Part shown: piece after piece, positions 54,489-64,000 of the stretch
Layout: each line of letters starts with the position of its first letter
Numbering within the stretch: position 1 is the first letter of the stretch
Assembly (NCBI RefSeq): GCF_001571085.1
Contig: NZ_BCTC01000017.1
Location: forward strand, 25,957-89,956
DNA: 64,000 nucleotides
Direction: 5' to 3'
Origin: Azohydromonas lata NBRC 102462
GTDB lineage: Bacteria; Pseudomonadota; Gammaproteobacteria; Burkholderiales; Burkholderiaceae_C
Translations under genes and position numbers: made by a program
The notes under the pieces: model-generated
What the model saw: only the letters and a program-made list of their open reading frames with translations
What the model was told of the DNA's origin: nothing
Databases searched by the model: none

Positions 54489-55346
54489 TCACACGAACAC
54501 CCGCTGCCGCAGCCACTTCGTGGCGACCCACTTCTCCCCGGTGATCACCGGCGCGCCGCCGTGCAGGGTGCGGGTGTCGGGGTGCGGGCGGGCGTAGCTG
54601 AAGAACACGGCGTTGCCCTTGATGGGCGCGACTTCCAGGCCCACGTCGGGGAAGATCGTCGCGCCGCCCTGCTCCGGGGTGTTCAGGTACATCACTAGCG
54701 TGCCCACGCGCTGGCCGCCGCGCTGCAGGATGGCCGGCGTGCCCGGCTGCGCGGGGTCGAAGTAGTCGTGGTGCGGCCGGTACTCGGCGCCCGGCCCGTA
54801 GCGCAGGATCTGCAGCCCCTCGCCGTGGTCCACCGGCCAGTTCACCAGCGCGCCGATGCGCTCCTCGATGCGCTGGTGCAGCGCCGTTTCGCACCGGCTG
54901 AAGAACATGCCGGAGCTGGTGCGGGCGGCGTTGACCTCGCTGCCGCCCGTGGTCGTGTCCACCGTTTCCGAGCGCGCCAGGCGCGGACGGGCCAGCTCCA
55001 CGAGCTGGTCGCACTCGTCTTCCGACAACAGCCCGCCAAACACCACCACGCGCGGGCTGTGCATCGCCATCAGCACCTTCACCTCATGCCCGCCCACCGC
55101 CACGATGCTGGGCTGCTGGCGCAGGTCAGGCTCGGGCACGGCCGACAGCGCCGGCGGCGCGGGCTGCACGGCCGGCTTCTGCAGCGAGTCCATGAAGCCC
55201 TGCAACGTGGTCTCCAGCGCGTCCAGCGCCACGGCCTCATCCCAGCCGCTGGCACGCATGGCCGCCACCACGGCCTCGGGCCGGTGGCCGGCGCGGGCCT
55301 GGTCGATGATCCATTGGCGCAATTCCGGCGTGATCTGCTGGCTCAT
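54489..55346 (-). CDS. 2OG-Fe(II) oxygenase, prolyl 4-hydroxylase-like
   Basis: 285 residues. The N-terminal ~50 residues resemble a UBA-like helical domain (ELRQWIIDQARAGHRPEAVVAAM). The C-terminal P4Hc domain has the iron ligands HxD in YRPHHDYFD and His in RTLHGGAPV, then KW in ITGEKWVATKW for 2-oxoglutarate. Such bacterial P4H-like proteins hydroxylate proline in proteins such as EF-Tu or small substrates; the target is unknown. With yaaA it is bracketed by two inverted repeat elements. Confidence 0.9.
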   Translation of the reverse strand: MSQQITPELRQWIIDQARAGHRPEAVVAAMRASGWDEAVALDALETTLQGFMDSLQKPAVQPAPPALSAVPEPDLRQQPSIVAVGGHEVKVLMAMHSPRVVVFGGLLSEDECDQLVELARPRLARSETVDTTTGGSEVNAARTSSGMFFSRCETALHQRIEERIGALVNWPVDHGEGLQILRYGPGAEYRPHHDYFDPAQPGTPAILQRGGQRVGTLVMYLNTPEQGGATIFPDVGLEVAPIKGNAVFFSYARPHPDTRTLHGGAPVITGEKWVATKWLRQRVFV

Positions 55347-55401
55347 GTCGAATTCCCGTGATTGGTCGTGAGGTCTCGCGGCGGCCCCGCAGGGCGCGGG
55401 C

Positions 55402-56190
55402 TCAGGCGGCCGCGCGGCGGCGGAAGACCAGCCTGTCGTCGGTGGAGGCGGCGGCATCGAAGCGGTAGCCGTCGGCGTCGAACTCGCGCAGCGCCTCCAC
55501 GCGGGCGGCGCGGTTGAGGATGGCCCAGCGCGCCATCAGCCCCCGTGCCCGCTTGGCCCAAAAGCTCACCACCTTGTAGCCGCTGCCCTTCCAGTCCTCG
55601 AACACGCACTCGACGATGCGCAGCGCCGGCAACGCCTTGCGGTCCACCGCCTTGAAGTACTCCTGCGAGGCGAGGTTGACCAGCACGGGCTGCGGGTCCT
55701 GCGCGAGCTGCGCGCGCAGATGGTCGGCAATGCGCGTGCCCCACCAGGCATACAAATCCTTGCCGCGCGGATTGGCCAGGCGCGTGCCCATCTCCAGCCG
55801 GTAGGGCTGCAGCCGGTCCAGCGGGCGCAGCACCCCGTAGAGGCCGGAGAGGATGGCCAGGTGCTGTTGCGCCCATGCCAGGTCGTCCACGGCGAGGGTC
55901 TTGGCGTCCAGGCCGTCGTAGACGTCGCCGTCGAAGGCGAGCACGGCGGGCTTGCTGTTGTCGTCGTCGCAGGTGGTGGACCAGGCGGCGTAGCGGGCCA
56001 CGTTGAGCGTGGACAAGGGGCCGGAAAGGTCCATGAGGGCGCCGATCTCGGCCGGCGTCTTGGGCTTGAGGAGGTCGATCAGCCCGGCCGCTTCATCCGT
56101 GAACGCAGGCAGCGTGGCGCGCTGCAGCGCGGACGGCGGCGTGGGGGTGTCGTAATCCAGGGCTTTGGATGGCGAAAGCAGGAAGAGCAT
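55402..56190 (-). CDS. yaaA: Peroxide stress protein YaaA
   Basis: 262 residues, DUF328 family. MLFLLSPSKALDYDTP, FDGDVYDGLDAKTL, LSGLYGVLRPLDRLQPYRLEMGTRL and LVNLASQEYFKAVD are hallmark segments. YaaA lowers free iron and protects DNA during peroxide stress. ATG 56190 is canonical. The upstream gap 56191-56607 (417 nt) holds a second 152-bp repeat element and no gene. Confidence 0.95.
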   Translation of the reverse strand: MLFLLSPSKALDYDTPTPPSALQRATLPAFTDEAAGLIDLLKPKTPAEIGALMDLSGPLSTLNVARYAAWSTTCDDDNSKPAVLAFDGDVYDGLDAKTLAVDDLAWAQQHLAILSGLYGVLRPLDRLQPYRLEMGTRLANPRGKDLYAWWGTRIADHLRAQLAQDPQPVLVNLASQEYFKAVDRKALPALRIVECVFEDWKGSGYKVVSFWAKRARGLMARWAILNRAARVEALREFDADGYRFDAAASTDDRLVFRRRAAA

Positions 56191-56360
56191 GGGAATGAAC
56201 AGTCGGCAAGTGAGCGGACGGCCGGGGAAAGTGGCGGCGGATGCCGGATTTTGCGGGGTGGCGGCGTAGGGGCGGTGACTGATCGGGACTGTGCGGTGTT
56301 GTCCGTAGAAGGTTGCCCAGCCGCGGCACCCCATCAGCGCAGACGTTTCGCTCCCTACCT

Positions 56361-56512
56361 CGTCATTCCCGCGAAGGCGGGAATCCAGGCAGCCCCCAAG
56401 TCAGCCGTGAGCTTCCAGGCCGGTGTAGCGAAGCCAAAAACCGCGGTGTTCCTGCGTCGTCTCTGCGCTCCAGCGTGGGGCCTCCTGGATTCCCGCCTTC
56501 GCGGGAATGACG
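56361..56512 (-). repeat. 152-bp MITE/REP-like element, copy 2 (inverted)
   Basis: Same length as copy 1. Its ends are the same hairpin-forming inverted repeats (CGTCATTCCCGCGAAGGCGG outwards), with two mismatches near positions 30-31 between arms. Its centre is alignable with copy 1 in reverse orientation. Confidence 0.85.
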
Positions 56513-56607
56513 AAGTTGAGAGCGCGGTGCCTGCGCTGGCGAGATACCTCAGCCTCCCAGCCTGCCGCGCAGCGCACGGCTGCGGTGCCGTCCGCCTCCC
56601 GCCCTCC

Positions 56608-57315
56608 TCAATGCTCGCCATCCCCCCCGCGCTGCGCGCTGGACACCGCACCCAGCGCCGCCTGCCAGGTGCGGTGCGGGATGTGGGTGCGCAACCGGTG
56701 GATGGCCTCGTCCAGCAGGGCGGGGTGCAGCTCGTGGCCCACGCCCTCGGCGATGTCCAGCGTGGCGTCGCCGCCCAGCAGCGCCAGCCGCTCCAGCGCC
56801 TCGCGGGCGTGGCGCGTGGGCATCACCGTGTCCTGCGCGCCATGCAGCAGGTGCAGCGTGGTTTCGCGCGGGGCGTGGTCCGGCAACACGGCGTAGCGGC
56901 CGCCGAAGGCCAGCACCCGGCCGGCCAGCCCGTCCTCGGCCTGCGCCGTCTCCAGCGCCAGGATGGCGCCCTGCGAAAAGCCTACCAGCGCCGTCACCGC
57001 GGGCGTGGCGCGCAGCCGCTGCTGCGCCGCGCGCAGCCACGCCACGAAGCGCTCGCGCGCCGCGGCCACGCGCTGCGGCCGGTTCTCCTCGGTGACGCCG
57101 CTCACCGAGAACCACTGCCGCCCCTGGGGGCCGCCGTCGAAGTCGTCAAAGCCTTCCGGGATCAGCAGCGCCGCCTGCGGGAACTCGCGCTGCAGCGCGC
57201 GGGCCGTGGGGATCATGGACGCCGCGTCCGCCCCCACGCCATGCAGCAGCACCATGAGCTGCGGCGGGGGCAGGCCCTGGCTGTTGTTGGGAATGAATTC
57301 AATGCAATCACTCAT
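56608..57315 (-). CDS. Alpha/beta-hydrolase esterase (YpfH-like)
   Basis: 235 residues. MVLLHGVGADAASM (oxyanion region), nucleophile VGFSQGAIL, acid in HGAQDTVMP and His in EGVGHELHP give a full triad. The family is phospholipase/carboxylesterase type 2 (YpfH-like), acting on short or acyl-thioester substrates. Divergent from the VOC gene across 214 nt, which holds no clear feature. Confidence 0.9.
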   Translation of the reverse strand: MSDCIEFIPNNSQGLPPPQLMVLLHGVGADAASMIPTARALQREFPQAALLIPEGFDDFDGGPQGRQWFSVSGVTEENRPQRVAAARERFVAWLRAAQQRLRATPAVTALVGFSQGAILALETAQAEDGLAGRVLAFGGRYAVLPDHAPRETTLHLLHGAQDTVMPTRHAREALERLALLGGDATLDIAEGVGHELHPALLDEAIHRLRTHIPHRTWQAALGAVSSAQRGGDGEH

Positions 57316-57529
57316 TCCGGGATTGTGGGCGAGGCCGAAAGCACCGGCGAAGCCCGCCGCGCAAACCCCATGTCAAGCGCAACGACTCCGGCGCCCGCCC
57401 CGGCCCGCACTTTGCCGGTGCCTGTACACCAGCCGCTCTGCCGGGCCTACCATCGCGCCCGCCGCGCCCAGCCGCGGGCGCGCGCCCTGCCCTGTTGGCC
57501 CGCCCATCACGACCCGAGGAGAGCCCGCC

Positions 57530-57937
57530 ATGCACGACCAGATCTACGTCAACCTGCCGGTCAAGGATTTGCAGCGCTCCATCGACTTCTTCACCCGGCT
57601 GGGCTTCACCTTCGACGAGCGCTTCAGCAACGAGCTGGCGACCTGCATGGTGGTGGGTCCCAACATCCACGTGATGCTGCTGAGCGAGCCCTTCTTCCAG
57701 GGCTTCATCGGCGACAAGCGGATCGCCGACGCCCACCGCGCCACCGAGGCGCTGATCTGCATCTCCTGCAGCAGCCGCGCGCAGGTGGACGGCCTGGTGG
57801 CGCAGGCGGCCGCCGCGGGCGGGCGCATCCCGCGCCCGGCCCAGGACCACGGCTTCATGTACGGCCACGCCTTCGAGGACCTGGACGGCCACATCTGGGA
57901 GCTGATGTTCATGGCCGGCGAGCCGCCCAAGGCCTGA
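57530..57937 (+). CDS. VOC family (glyoxalase/bleomycin resistance-like) protein
   Basis: 135 residues. IYVNLPVKDLQRSIDFFTRLGFTFD is the first beta-alpha-beta unit; GHAFEDLDGHIWELMFM carries a typical metal-binding Glu near the end. The substrate is unknown. GAGGA precedes ATG 57530 by 9 nt. A phosphodiesterase gene follows after 19 nt. Confidence 0.9.
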   Translation: MHDQIYVNLPVKDLQRSIDFFTRLGFTFDERFSNELATCMVVGPNIHVMLLSEPFFQGFIGDKRIADAHRATEALICISCSSRAQVDGLVAQAAAAGGRIPRPAQDHGFMYGHAFEDLDGHIWELMFMAGEPPKA

Positions 57938-57956
57938 CCGCTCACCCTCGCCCGCC

Positions 57957-58415
57957 ATGCCCCGCATTGCCCTCATCTCCGACACCCACGGCCTGCTGCG
58001 CCCGCAGGCGCTGGCGGCGCTGCAAGGCTACGACGCCGTGATCCACGCCGGCGACATCGGCCCGCCAGAGCTGCTGCGACAGTTGGAAGCCATCGCCCCG
58101 CTGACGGTCGTCCGCGGCAACAACGACCGCACCGCCTGGGCGCTGGAGCTGCCCCACACCGTGCTGCTGGACGTGCAAGGCGTGCGCGTGTGCGTGGTGC
58201 ACGACGTGAAGGAAGCGCCCAGGCCGCTGCCGCCGGGCGTGCGCGTGGTCGTGTCCGGCCACTCGCACAAGCCGGCCTGCGCCGAAAGCGCCGGCGTGCT
58301 GTGGGTCAACCCGGGCAGCGCCGGGCCGCGCCGCTTCAAGTTGCCGGTGTCGGTGGGCGAGCTGCTCATCGACGGCAACGACGTGCGGGCGCGGCTGCGC
58401 ATGCTGGCGGTCTGA
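57957..58415 (+). CDS. YfcE/MJ0936-type metallophosphodiesterase
   Basis: 152 residues. IALISDTHGLLRPQ, VIHAGDIG, VRGNNDRT, VHD and VSGHSHKP supply all metal ligands, and WVNPGSAGPRR is family-typical. It hydrolyses phosphodiesters in vitro; the physiological substrate is unknown. Same strand as VOC (19 nt upstream) and XdhC-like (27 nt downstream). Confidence 0.92.
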   Translation: MPRIALISDTHGLLRPQALAALQGYDAVIHAGDIGPPELLRQLEAIAPLTVVRGNNDRTAWALELPHTVLLDVQGVRVCVVHDVKEAPRPLPPGVRVVVSGHSHKPACAESAGVLWVNPGSAGPRRFKLPVSVGELLIDGNDVRARLRMLAV

Positions 58416-58442
58416 GCCCAGAAAGAAACGAGGGATAGATCC

Positions 58443-59462
58443 ATGGACGCCGTCGATCTGGAAATCATGCGCGCCGCCCTGGCCTGGGCCGGCCAGGGCC
58501 AACGCTGCTGGAGCGCCACGGTGCTGGGCACCTACGGCTCGGCGCCGCGCCCGGTGGGGGCGATGGCGCTGCTGTGCGAGGACGGCCGCGTGGCCGGCTC
58601 CGTCTCCGGCGGCTGCGTGGAGGACGACCTCATGGCCCTGCTGCAGGCCGACGCCACGGGCCTGGCCGCCCCGCGCCGCCTGGTCTACGGCCGCAGCGAC
58701 GAGGAGCGTGCCCGCCTGCGCCTGCCCTGCGGCGGCAGCCTGGACCTGTGGGCCGAGCCCGCGCCGCTGGCGGATTTTCAAGAGGCGCTGCGCCTCATAG
58801 ACGCCGGCCAGGGCTGCGTGCGCGAGATCGATTTGCCCGGCGGCGCCTCGCGCGTGCGCGCCGCGCTGCCCGGGGACGCGAGCGCGCTGAGCGAAGGCGT
58901 CTTCACCCAGCGGCTGGGCCCGCGGCGGCGCCTGGTGCTCGTGGGCGCGGCGGAGGTGTCGCGGTATCTCGCGCCCATTGCGCGCACGCTGGACTTCGAG
59001 GTCTTCGTCATAGACCCGCGCCCCGAGTACCTGCAGAGCTGGCCGGCGGACCTCCCCGCGCGGCGCCTCTCAGGCATGCCGGACGACGAGCTGATCGCCC
59101 TGAAACCCGACGCCGGCACCGCCGTGGTGGCCCTGTCGCACGACCCCAAGCTGGACGACCTGGCGCTGCTGGAGGCGCTGCCCGGCGCGGCCTTCTACGT
59201 GGGCGCCATGGGCTCGTTCAAGAGCACGGCGGCGCGGCGCGAGCGGCTGGCGCTGTTCGACCTGGCGCCGCAGGCCATCGCCCGGCTGCGCGGCCCGGCC
59301 GGGTTGGACCTGGGTAGCCGCACGCCGCCGGAGATCGCGGTGGCCATCGCGGCCGAGCTGGTCCAGTGCTGCCGCGCCGAGGAGACGCGCCAGCGCCGCG
59401 CTGCCGTGTCCGCGCTGGAGGCGGCCGCCGCCGAGGCGCCGGCCTGCCGGGTGGACGCGTGA
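58443..59462 (+). CDS. XdhC/CoxI family molybdoenzyme maturation protein
   Basis: 339 residues. The N-terminal domain (ATVLGTYGSAPRPVGAMALL, GSVSGGCVEDDL) and C-terminal Rossmann domain (LVLVGAAEVSRYLAPIA, YVGAMGS) are XdhC/CoxI family. These proteins bind and deliver sulfurated molybdenum cofactor to xanthine-oxidase-type enzymes. GAGGGA precedes ATG 58443. Its stop overlaps the next gene as GTGA. No target oxidoreductase lies in the window. Confidence 0.93.
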   Translation: MDAVDLEIMRAALAWAGQGQRCWSATVLGTYGSAPRPVGAMALLCEDGRVAGSVSGGCVEDDLMALLQADATGLAAPRRLVYGRSDEERARLRLPCGGSLDLWAEPAPLADFQEALRLIDAGQGCVREIDLPGGASRVRAALPGDASALSEGVFTQRLGPRRRLVLVGAAEVSRYLAPIARTLDFEVFVIDPRPEYLQSWPADLPARRLSGMPDDELIALKPDAGTAVVALSHDPKLDDLALLEALPGAAFYVGAMGSFKSTAARRERLALFDLAPQAIARLRGPAGLDLGSRTPPEIAVAIAAELVQCCRAEETRQRRAAVSALEAAAAEAPACRVDA

Positions 59463-60055
59463 GCGCGGTTCAGGCCCTGCTGCTGGCCGGCGGCTTTTCC
59501 AGGCGTTTCGGGGCCGACAAGCGCCAGGTGCGCCTGGCGCAGGGCGACACGCTGCTGGAGCGCAGCCTGCGCACCTGGGCAAGCGCGCTGGGTGCCGTAC
59601 ACGTGGCGCTGCGCGGCACGGACGAAGCGTTGGCGCGGCGGGTGGAGGCCTTGGGCGGCGTGCCGCTTCTTTGCTCCCGCAGCGAGGAGGGCTTGGGCAC
59701 GACGCTGGCCCAGGCCGTGGCGCAACTGCCGCCCGGCCCGGTGCTGGTGGGGCTGGCCGACATGCCTTTCGTCCAGGCCGGCACGCTGCAGGCGCTGGCG
59801 CGGCGGCTGGAGGCCGGAGAAGCGGTCGTGGCGCCCTACTTCGACGGACAGCGCGGCAACCCGGTGGGGTTCGGCGTGGAGCACCGGCCCAAGCTGCTGA
59901 CGCTGCAGGGCGACCGCGGCGCGGGGCCGCTGCTGGTTGGGCTGGCGCTGGAGCAGGTGGACGTGGACGACGCGGGAGTGCTGGTGGACATCGACCAGCC
60001 GGCGGATTTGCAGGCGTCCGGCGACGCCGCCCAACCGCCCGCCGCGCCCGGATGA
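59459..60055 (+). CDS. MocA/MobA-like molybdopterin nucleotidyltransferase
   Basis: 198 residues. LLLAGGFSRRFGADKRQV is the nucleotide-binding loop; VLVGLADMPFVQ carries the catalytic Asp and QRGNPVGFG the substrate loop. Such proteins add CMP (MocA) or GMP (MobA) to molybdopterin. Coupling to an XdhC-like gene by GTGA overlap favours a MocA role for xanthine-oxidase-type enzymes. GTG start at 59459. Confidence 0.9.
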   Translation: MSAVQALLLAGGFSRRFGADKRQVRLAQGDTLLERSLRTWASALGAVHVALRGTDEALARRVEALGGVPLLCSRSEEGLGTTLAQAVAQLPPGPVLVGLADMPFVQAGTLQALARRLEAGEAVVAPYFDGQRGNPVGFGVEHRPKLLTLQGDRGAGPLLVGLALEQVDVDDAGVLVDIDQPADLQASGDAAQPPAAPG

Positions 60056-60142
60056 CGCCTGGATAAGGCTCAAATCACGAACAGGTCGGCCGCCGACAGT
60101 GCCCTGCCCGGCGCGCCCCAAGAGGGCGCGGGGTCCGGCGGT

Positions 60143-62662
<2,520 letters not shown>

Positions 62663-62888
62663 GGCGGCAGGACTTCTTCAGGCAAACCCCGCATTGTCCC
62701 CGCTCACGCCCAGGCAAGCCCTGATCAGGGTTGTGCAGCCTGCCTCGCCCTCCCCGCTCTAAGGGTTAAACACCCTGTTTCCCGGCGCCATCCCATAACA
62801 AGATGACACAAATTCCTGACCGATGGGTCGGCATTGCGCTCAGGGACAGGCCCGCAGGCGCACAAGAAGAGCGACGAGGGAGACGAAC

Positions 62889-64000
62889 ATGAGGCTGAGG
62901 AACCTGTCGGTGCGCAACCGGCTGGCCATGGTGTTCGGCGTGCTGGTGCTGCTGTTGTGGGCGGTATCGGCGGGCACGCTGCACACGCTGGGACGGGAGC
63001 ACCAGTCCTTTGAGCGCTATGCCGGCGAGATGAGCGTGCGCCAGGAGCTGGCGCACCAGCTCCTGCACGCCGCCAGCGCGCGCGCCATGGCCGTGCGCAA
63101 CGTGCTGCTGGCCGACGACGACGCGCAGCGCCAGGCGCAGCGCGCGGGCTTCGAGCAGGCGCAGCACCAGGTCGAGGCCGCCTTGGCGCAGCTCAGGCAA
63201 GCGCTCAACGGCGCCGGCGGCGGCACGCCGGCCGAGCAGCAGCACTTGCAGCAGATCGCGCAGGCCGACGTCCAATCCGGCGCGACGGCGCTGGAGATCG
63301 TGAAGATGGCGCTGGAGGACAGGCGCCAGGAGGCCGTGGCACGCCTGGGCCGCGACGGCACGCCGCAGGTGCAGGCGCTGCTGGCGGCCGTGCAGGCGCT
63401 CATCGCGCTGGGCACGCAGCAGGCGGGCGACGAAGTGCAGGCCGCGGCGCAGGCCTATGCCCAAAGCCGCTGGCTGCTGCTGGCGGCCTGCGCGCTGGCC
63501 GGGCTGCTGGCCGTCGGCCTGGGGGCCTGGGTGACGGCCTCCATCACCCGGCCCATGGCGCAGGCGCTGGGCGTGGCGCAGGCCGTGGCCCAGGGCAACC
63601 TGAGCATGGACATGGACACCAGCGGCCGCGACGAGGCCGCACGCATGCTGCAGGCGCTGGCGGCCATGCGTGACCATCTCGCCCACACCGTGGCCGACGT
63701 GCGCCGCAACGCCGAGGGCGTGGCCTCGGCCAGCGCGCAGATCGCCCAGGGCACGCAGGACCTCAACCAGCGCACCGAGCAGCAGGCCAGCTCGCTGCAG
63801 CAGACGGCCTCCTCCATGGAGCAGTTGGGCAGCACCGTGCAGCACAACGCCGACAACGCGCTGCAGGCCAATCAGCTCGCGTTGGGCGCCTCGGAAGTGG
63901 CCGTCAAGGGCGGGGAGGTGGTGGCGCAGGTGGTGGGGACGATGCGGCGCATCGAGTCCGGCTCGCACCGCATCGCCGACATCATCGGAACGATTGACGG
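62889..64000 (+). CDS. Methyl-accepting chemotaxis protein, 3'-truncated by window edge
   Basis: 370 residues visible. TM1 (LAMVFGVLVLLLWAVSAG), a periplasmic four-helix sensor region, TM2 (WLLLAACALAGLLAVGLG), HAMP (ITRPMAQALGVAQAVAQGNL) and the start of the signalling helix with LNQRTEQQASSLQQTASSME (methylation region). A GAGGGAG ribosome-binding site precedes ATG 62889. The 226-nt gap before it has a small AGGGT/ACCCT dyad (62762-62776), no gene. Confidence 0.95.
   Translation, partial: MRLRNLSVRNRLAMVFGVLVLLLWAVSAGTLHTLGREHQSFERYAGEMSVRQELAHQLLHAASARAMAVRNVLLADDDAQRQAQRAGFEQAQHQVEAALAQLRQALNGAGGGTPAEQQHLQQIAQADVQSGATALEIVKMALEDRRQEAVARLGRDGTPQVQALLAAVQALIALGTQQAGDEVQAAAQAYAQSRWLLLAACALAGLLAVGLGAWVTASITRPMAQALGVAQAVAQGNLSMDMDTSGRDEAARMLQALAAMRDHLAHTVADVRRNAEGVASASAQIAQGTQDLNQRTEQQASSLQQTASSMEQLGSTVQHNADNALQANQLALGASEVAVKGGEVVAQVVGTMRRIESGSHRIADIIGTID

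Noticed and set aside
62777..62830. Sigma-28 flagellar promoter before the chemotaxis receptor
   Set aside because: A GACCGATG segment recalls the sigma-28 -10, but no matching -35 TAAA at the right distance was found.

Overview
The window is dense, GC-rich chromosomal DNA of a betaproteobacterium, most likely Burkholderiales and probably Comamonadaceae. The evidence is gene order and protein type: rpsP-rimM-trmD-rplS, hda-HAD-pcnB-folK, murJ next to rpsT, a TM2 protein beside the rpsP operon, a DUF47-Pit phosphate pair, pirin divergent from a LysR regulator, and kinase/UspA and YkgJ proteins. The genus cannot be fixed from sequence reading alone. No rRNA or tRNA gene, CRISPR array, transposase gene or phage gene was seen.

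Layout. 1-6030 is the end of a surface-glycan region: a 5'-truncated two-domain glycosyltransferase, an AT-richer acyltransferase, an MsbA-type lipid exporter and a further glycosyltransferase. 6176-19461 is mixed housekeeping: a small HhH protein, a His-rich secreted protein, dnaE, trhO, an alpha/beta-hydrolase fold protein without its serine, DUF599, pirin/LysR, gluQ, a single-domain receiver, a head-to-head NarL-type regulator and CHASE3 histidine kinase, DUF1328 and FKBP. 19578-26168 holds a DEAD-box helicase, orn, an M48 protease with rsgA, a CobD/CbiB-like protein and a CoA Nudix hydrolase. 26342-28613 is the S16-RimM-TrmD-L19 operon. 28888-31118 has a TM2 protein and the Pit/DUF47 pair. 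31333-37485 holds folK, pcnB, a HAD phosphatase and hda (coupled by 4-nt overlaps in part), then a SirB1 protein and murJ. 37666-40915 has rpsT, DUF3579 and argD-argF. 41017-43635 has a metallophosphoesterase overlapping a kinase/UspA fusion, then a YkgJ protein. 43661-44455 is a yybP-ykoY manganese riboswitch with a GDT1-type exporter. 44540-53872 holds an M24 peptidase, a possible outer-membrane protein, a large lipoprotein metalloprotease, ettA and rhlE. 53873-56607 is a repeat-rich island around a prolyl-hydroxylase-like gene and yaaA. 56608-64000 holds an esterase, a VOC protein, a phosphodiesterase, an XdhC-MocA pair, ygiQ and the start of a chemotaxis receptor.

Most notable: (1) two 152-bp elements with REP-like terminal hairpins, inverted relative to each other, bracketing two genes; (2) the Mn riboswitch, whose 3' edge can form an alternative hairpin over the Shine-Dalgarno and start codon; (3) a terminator-like hairpin in the argD leader; (4) the overlapping phosphoesterase and non-RD kinase/UspA pair; (5) an alpha/beta hydrolase with glycine at the nucleophile position. 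All assignments rest on reading motifs and gene order; no database search was run.
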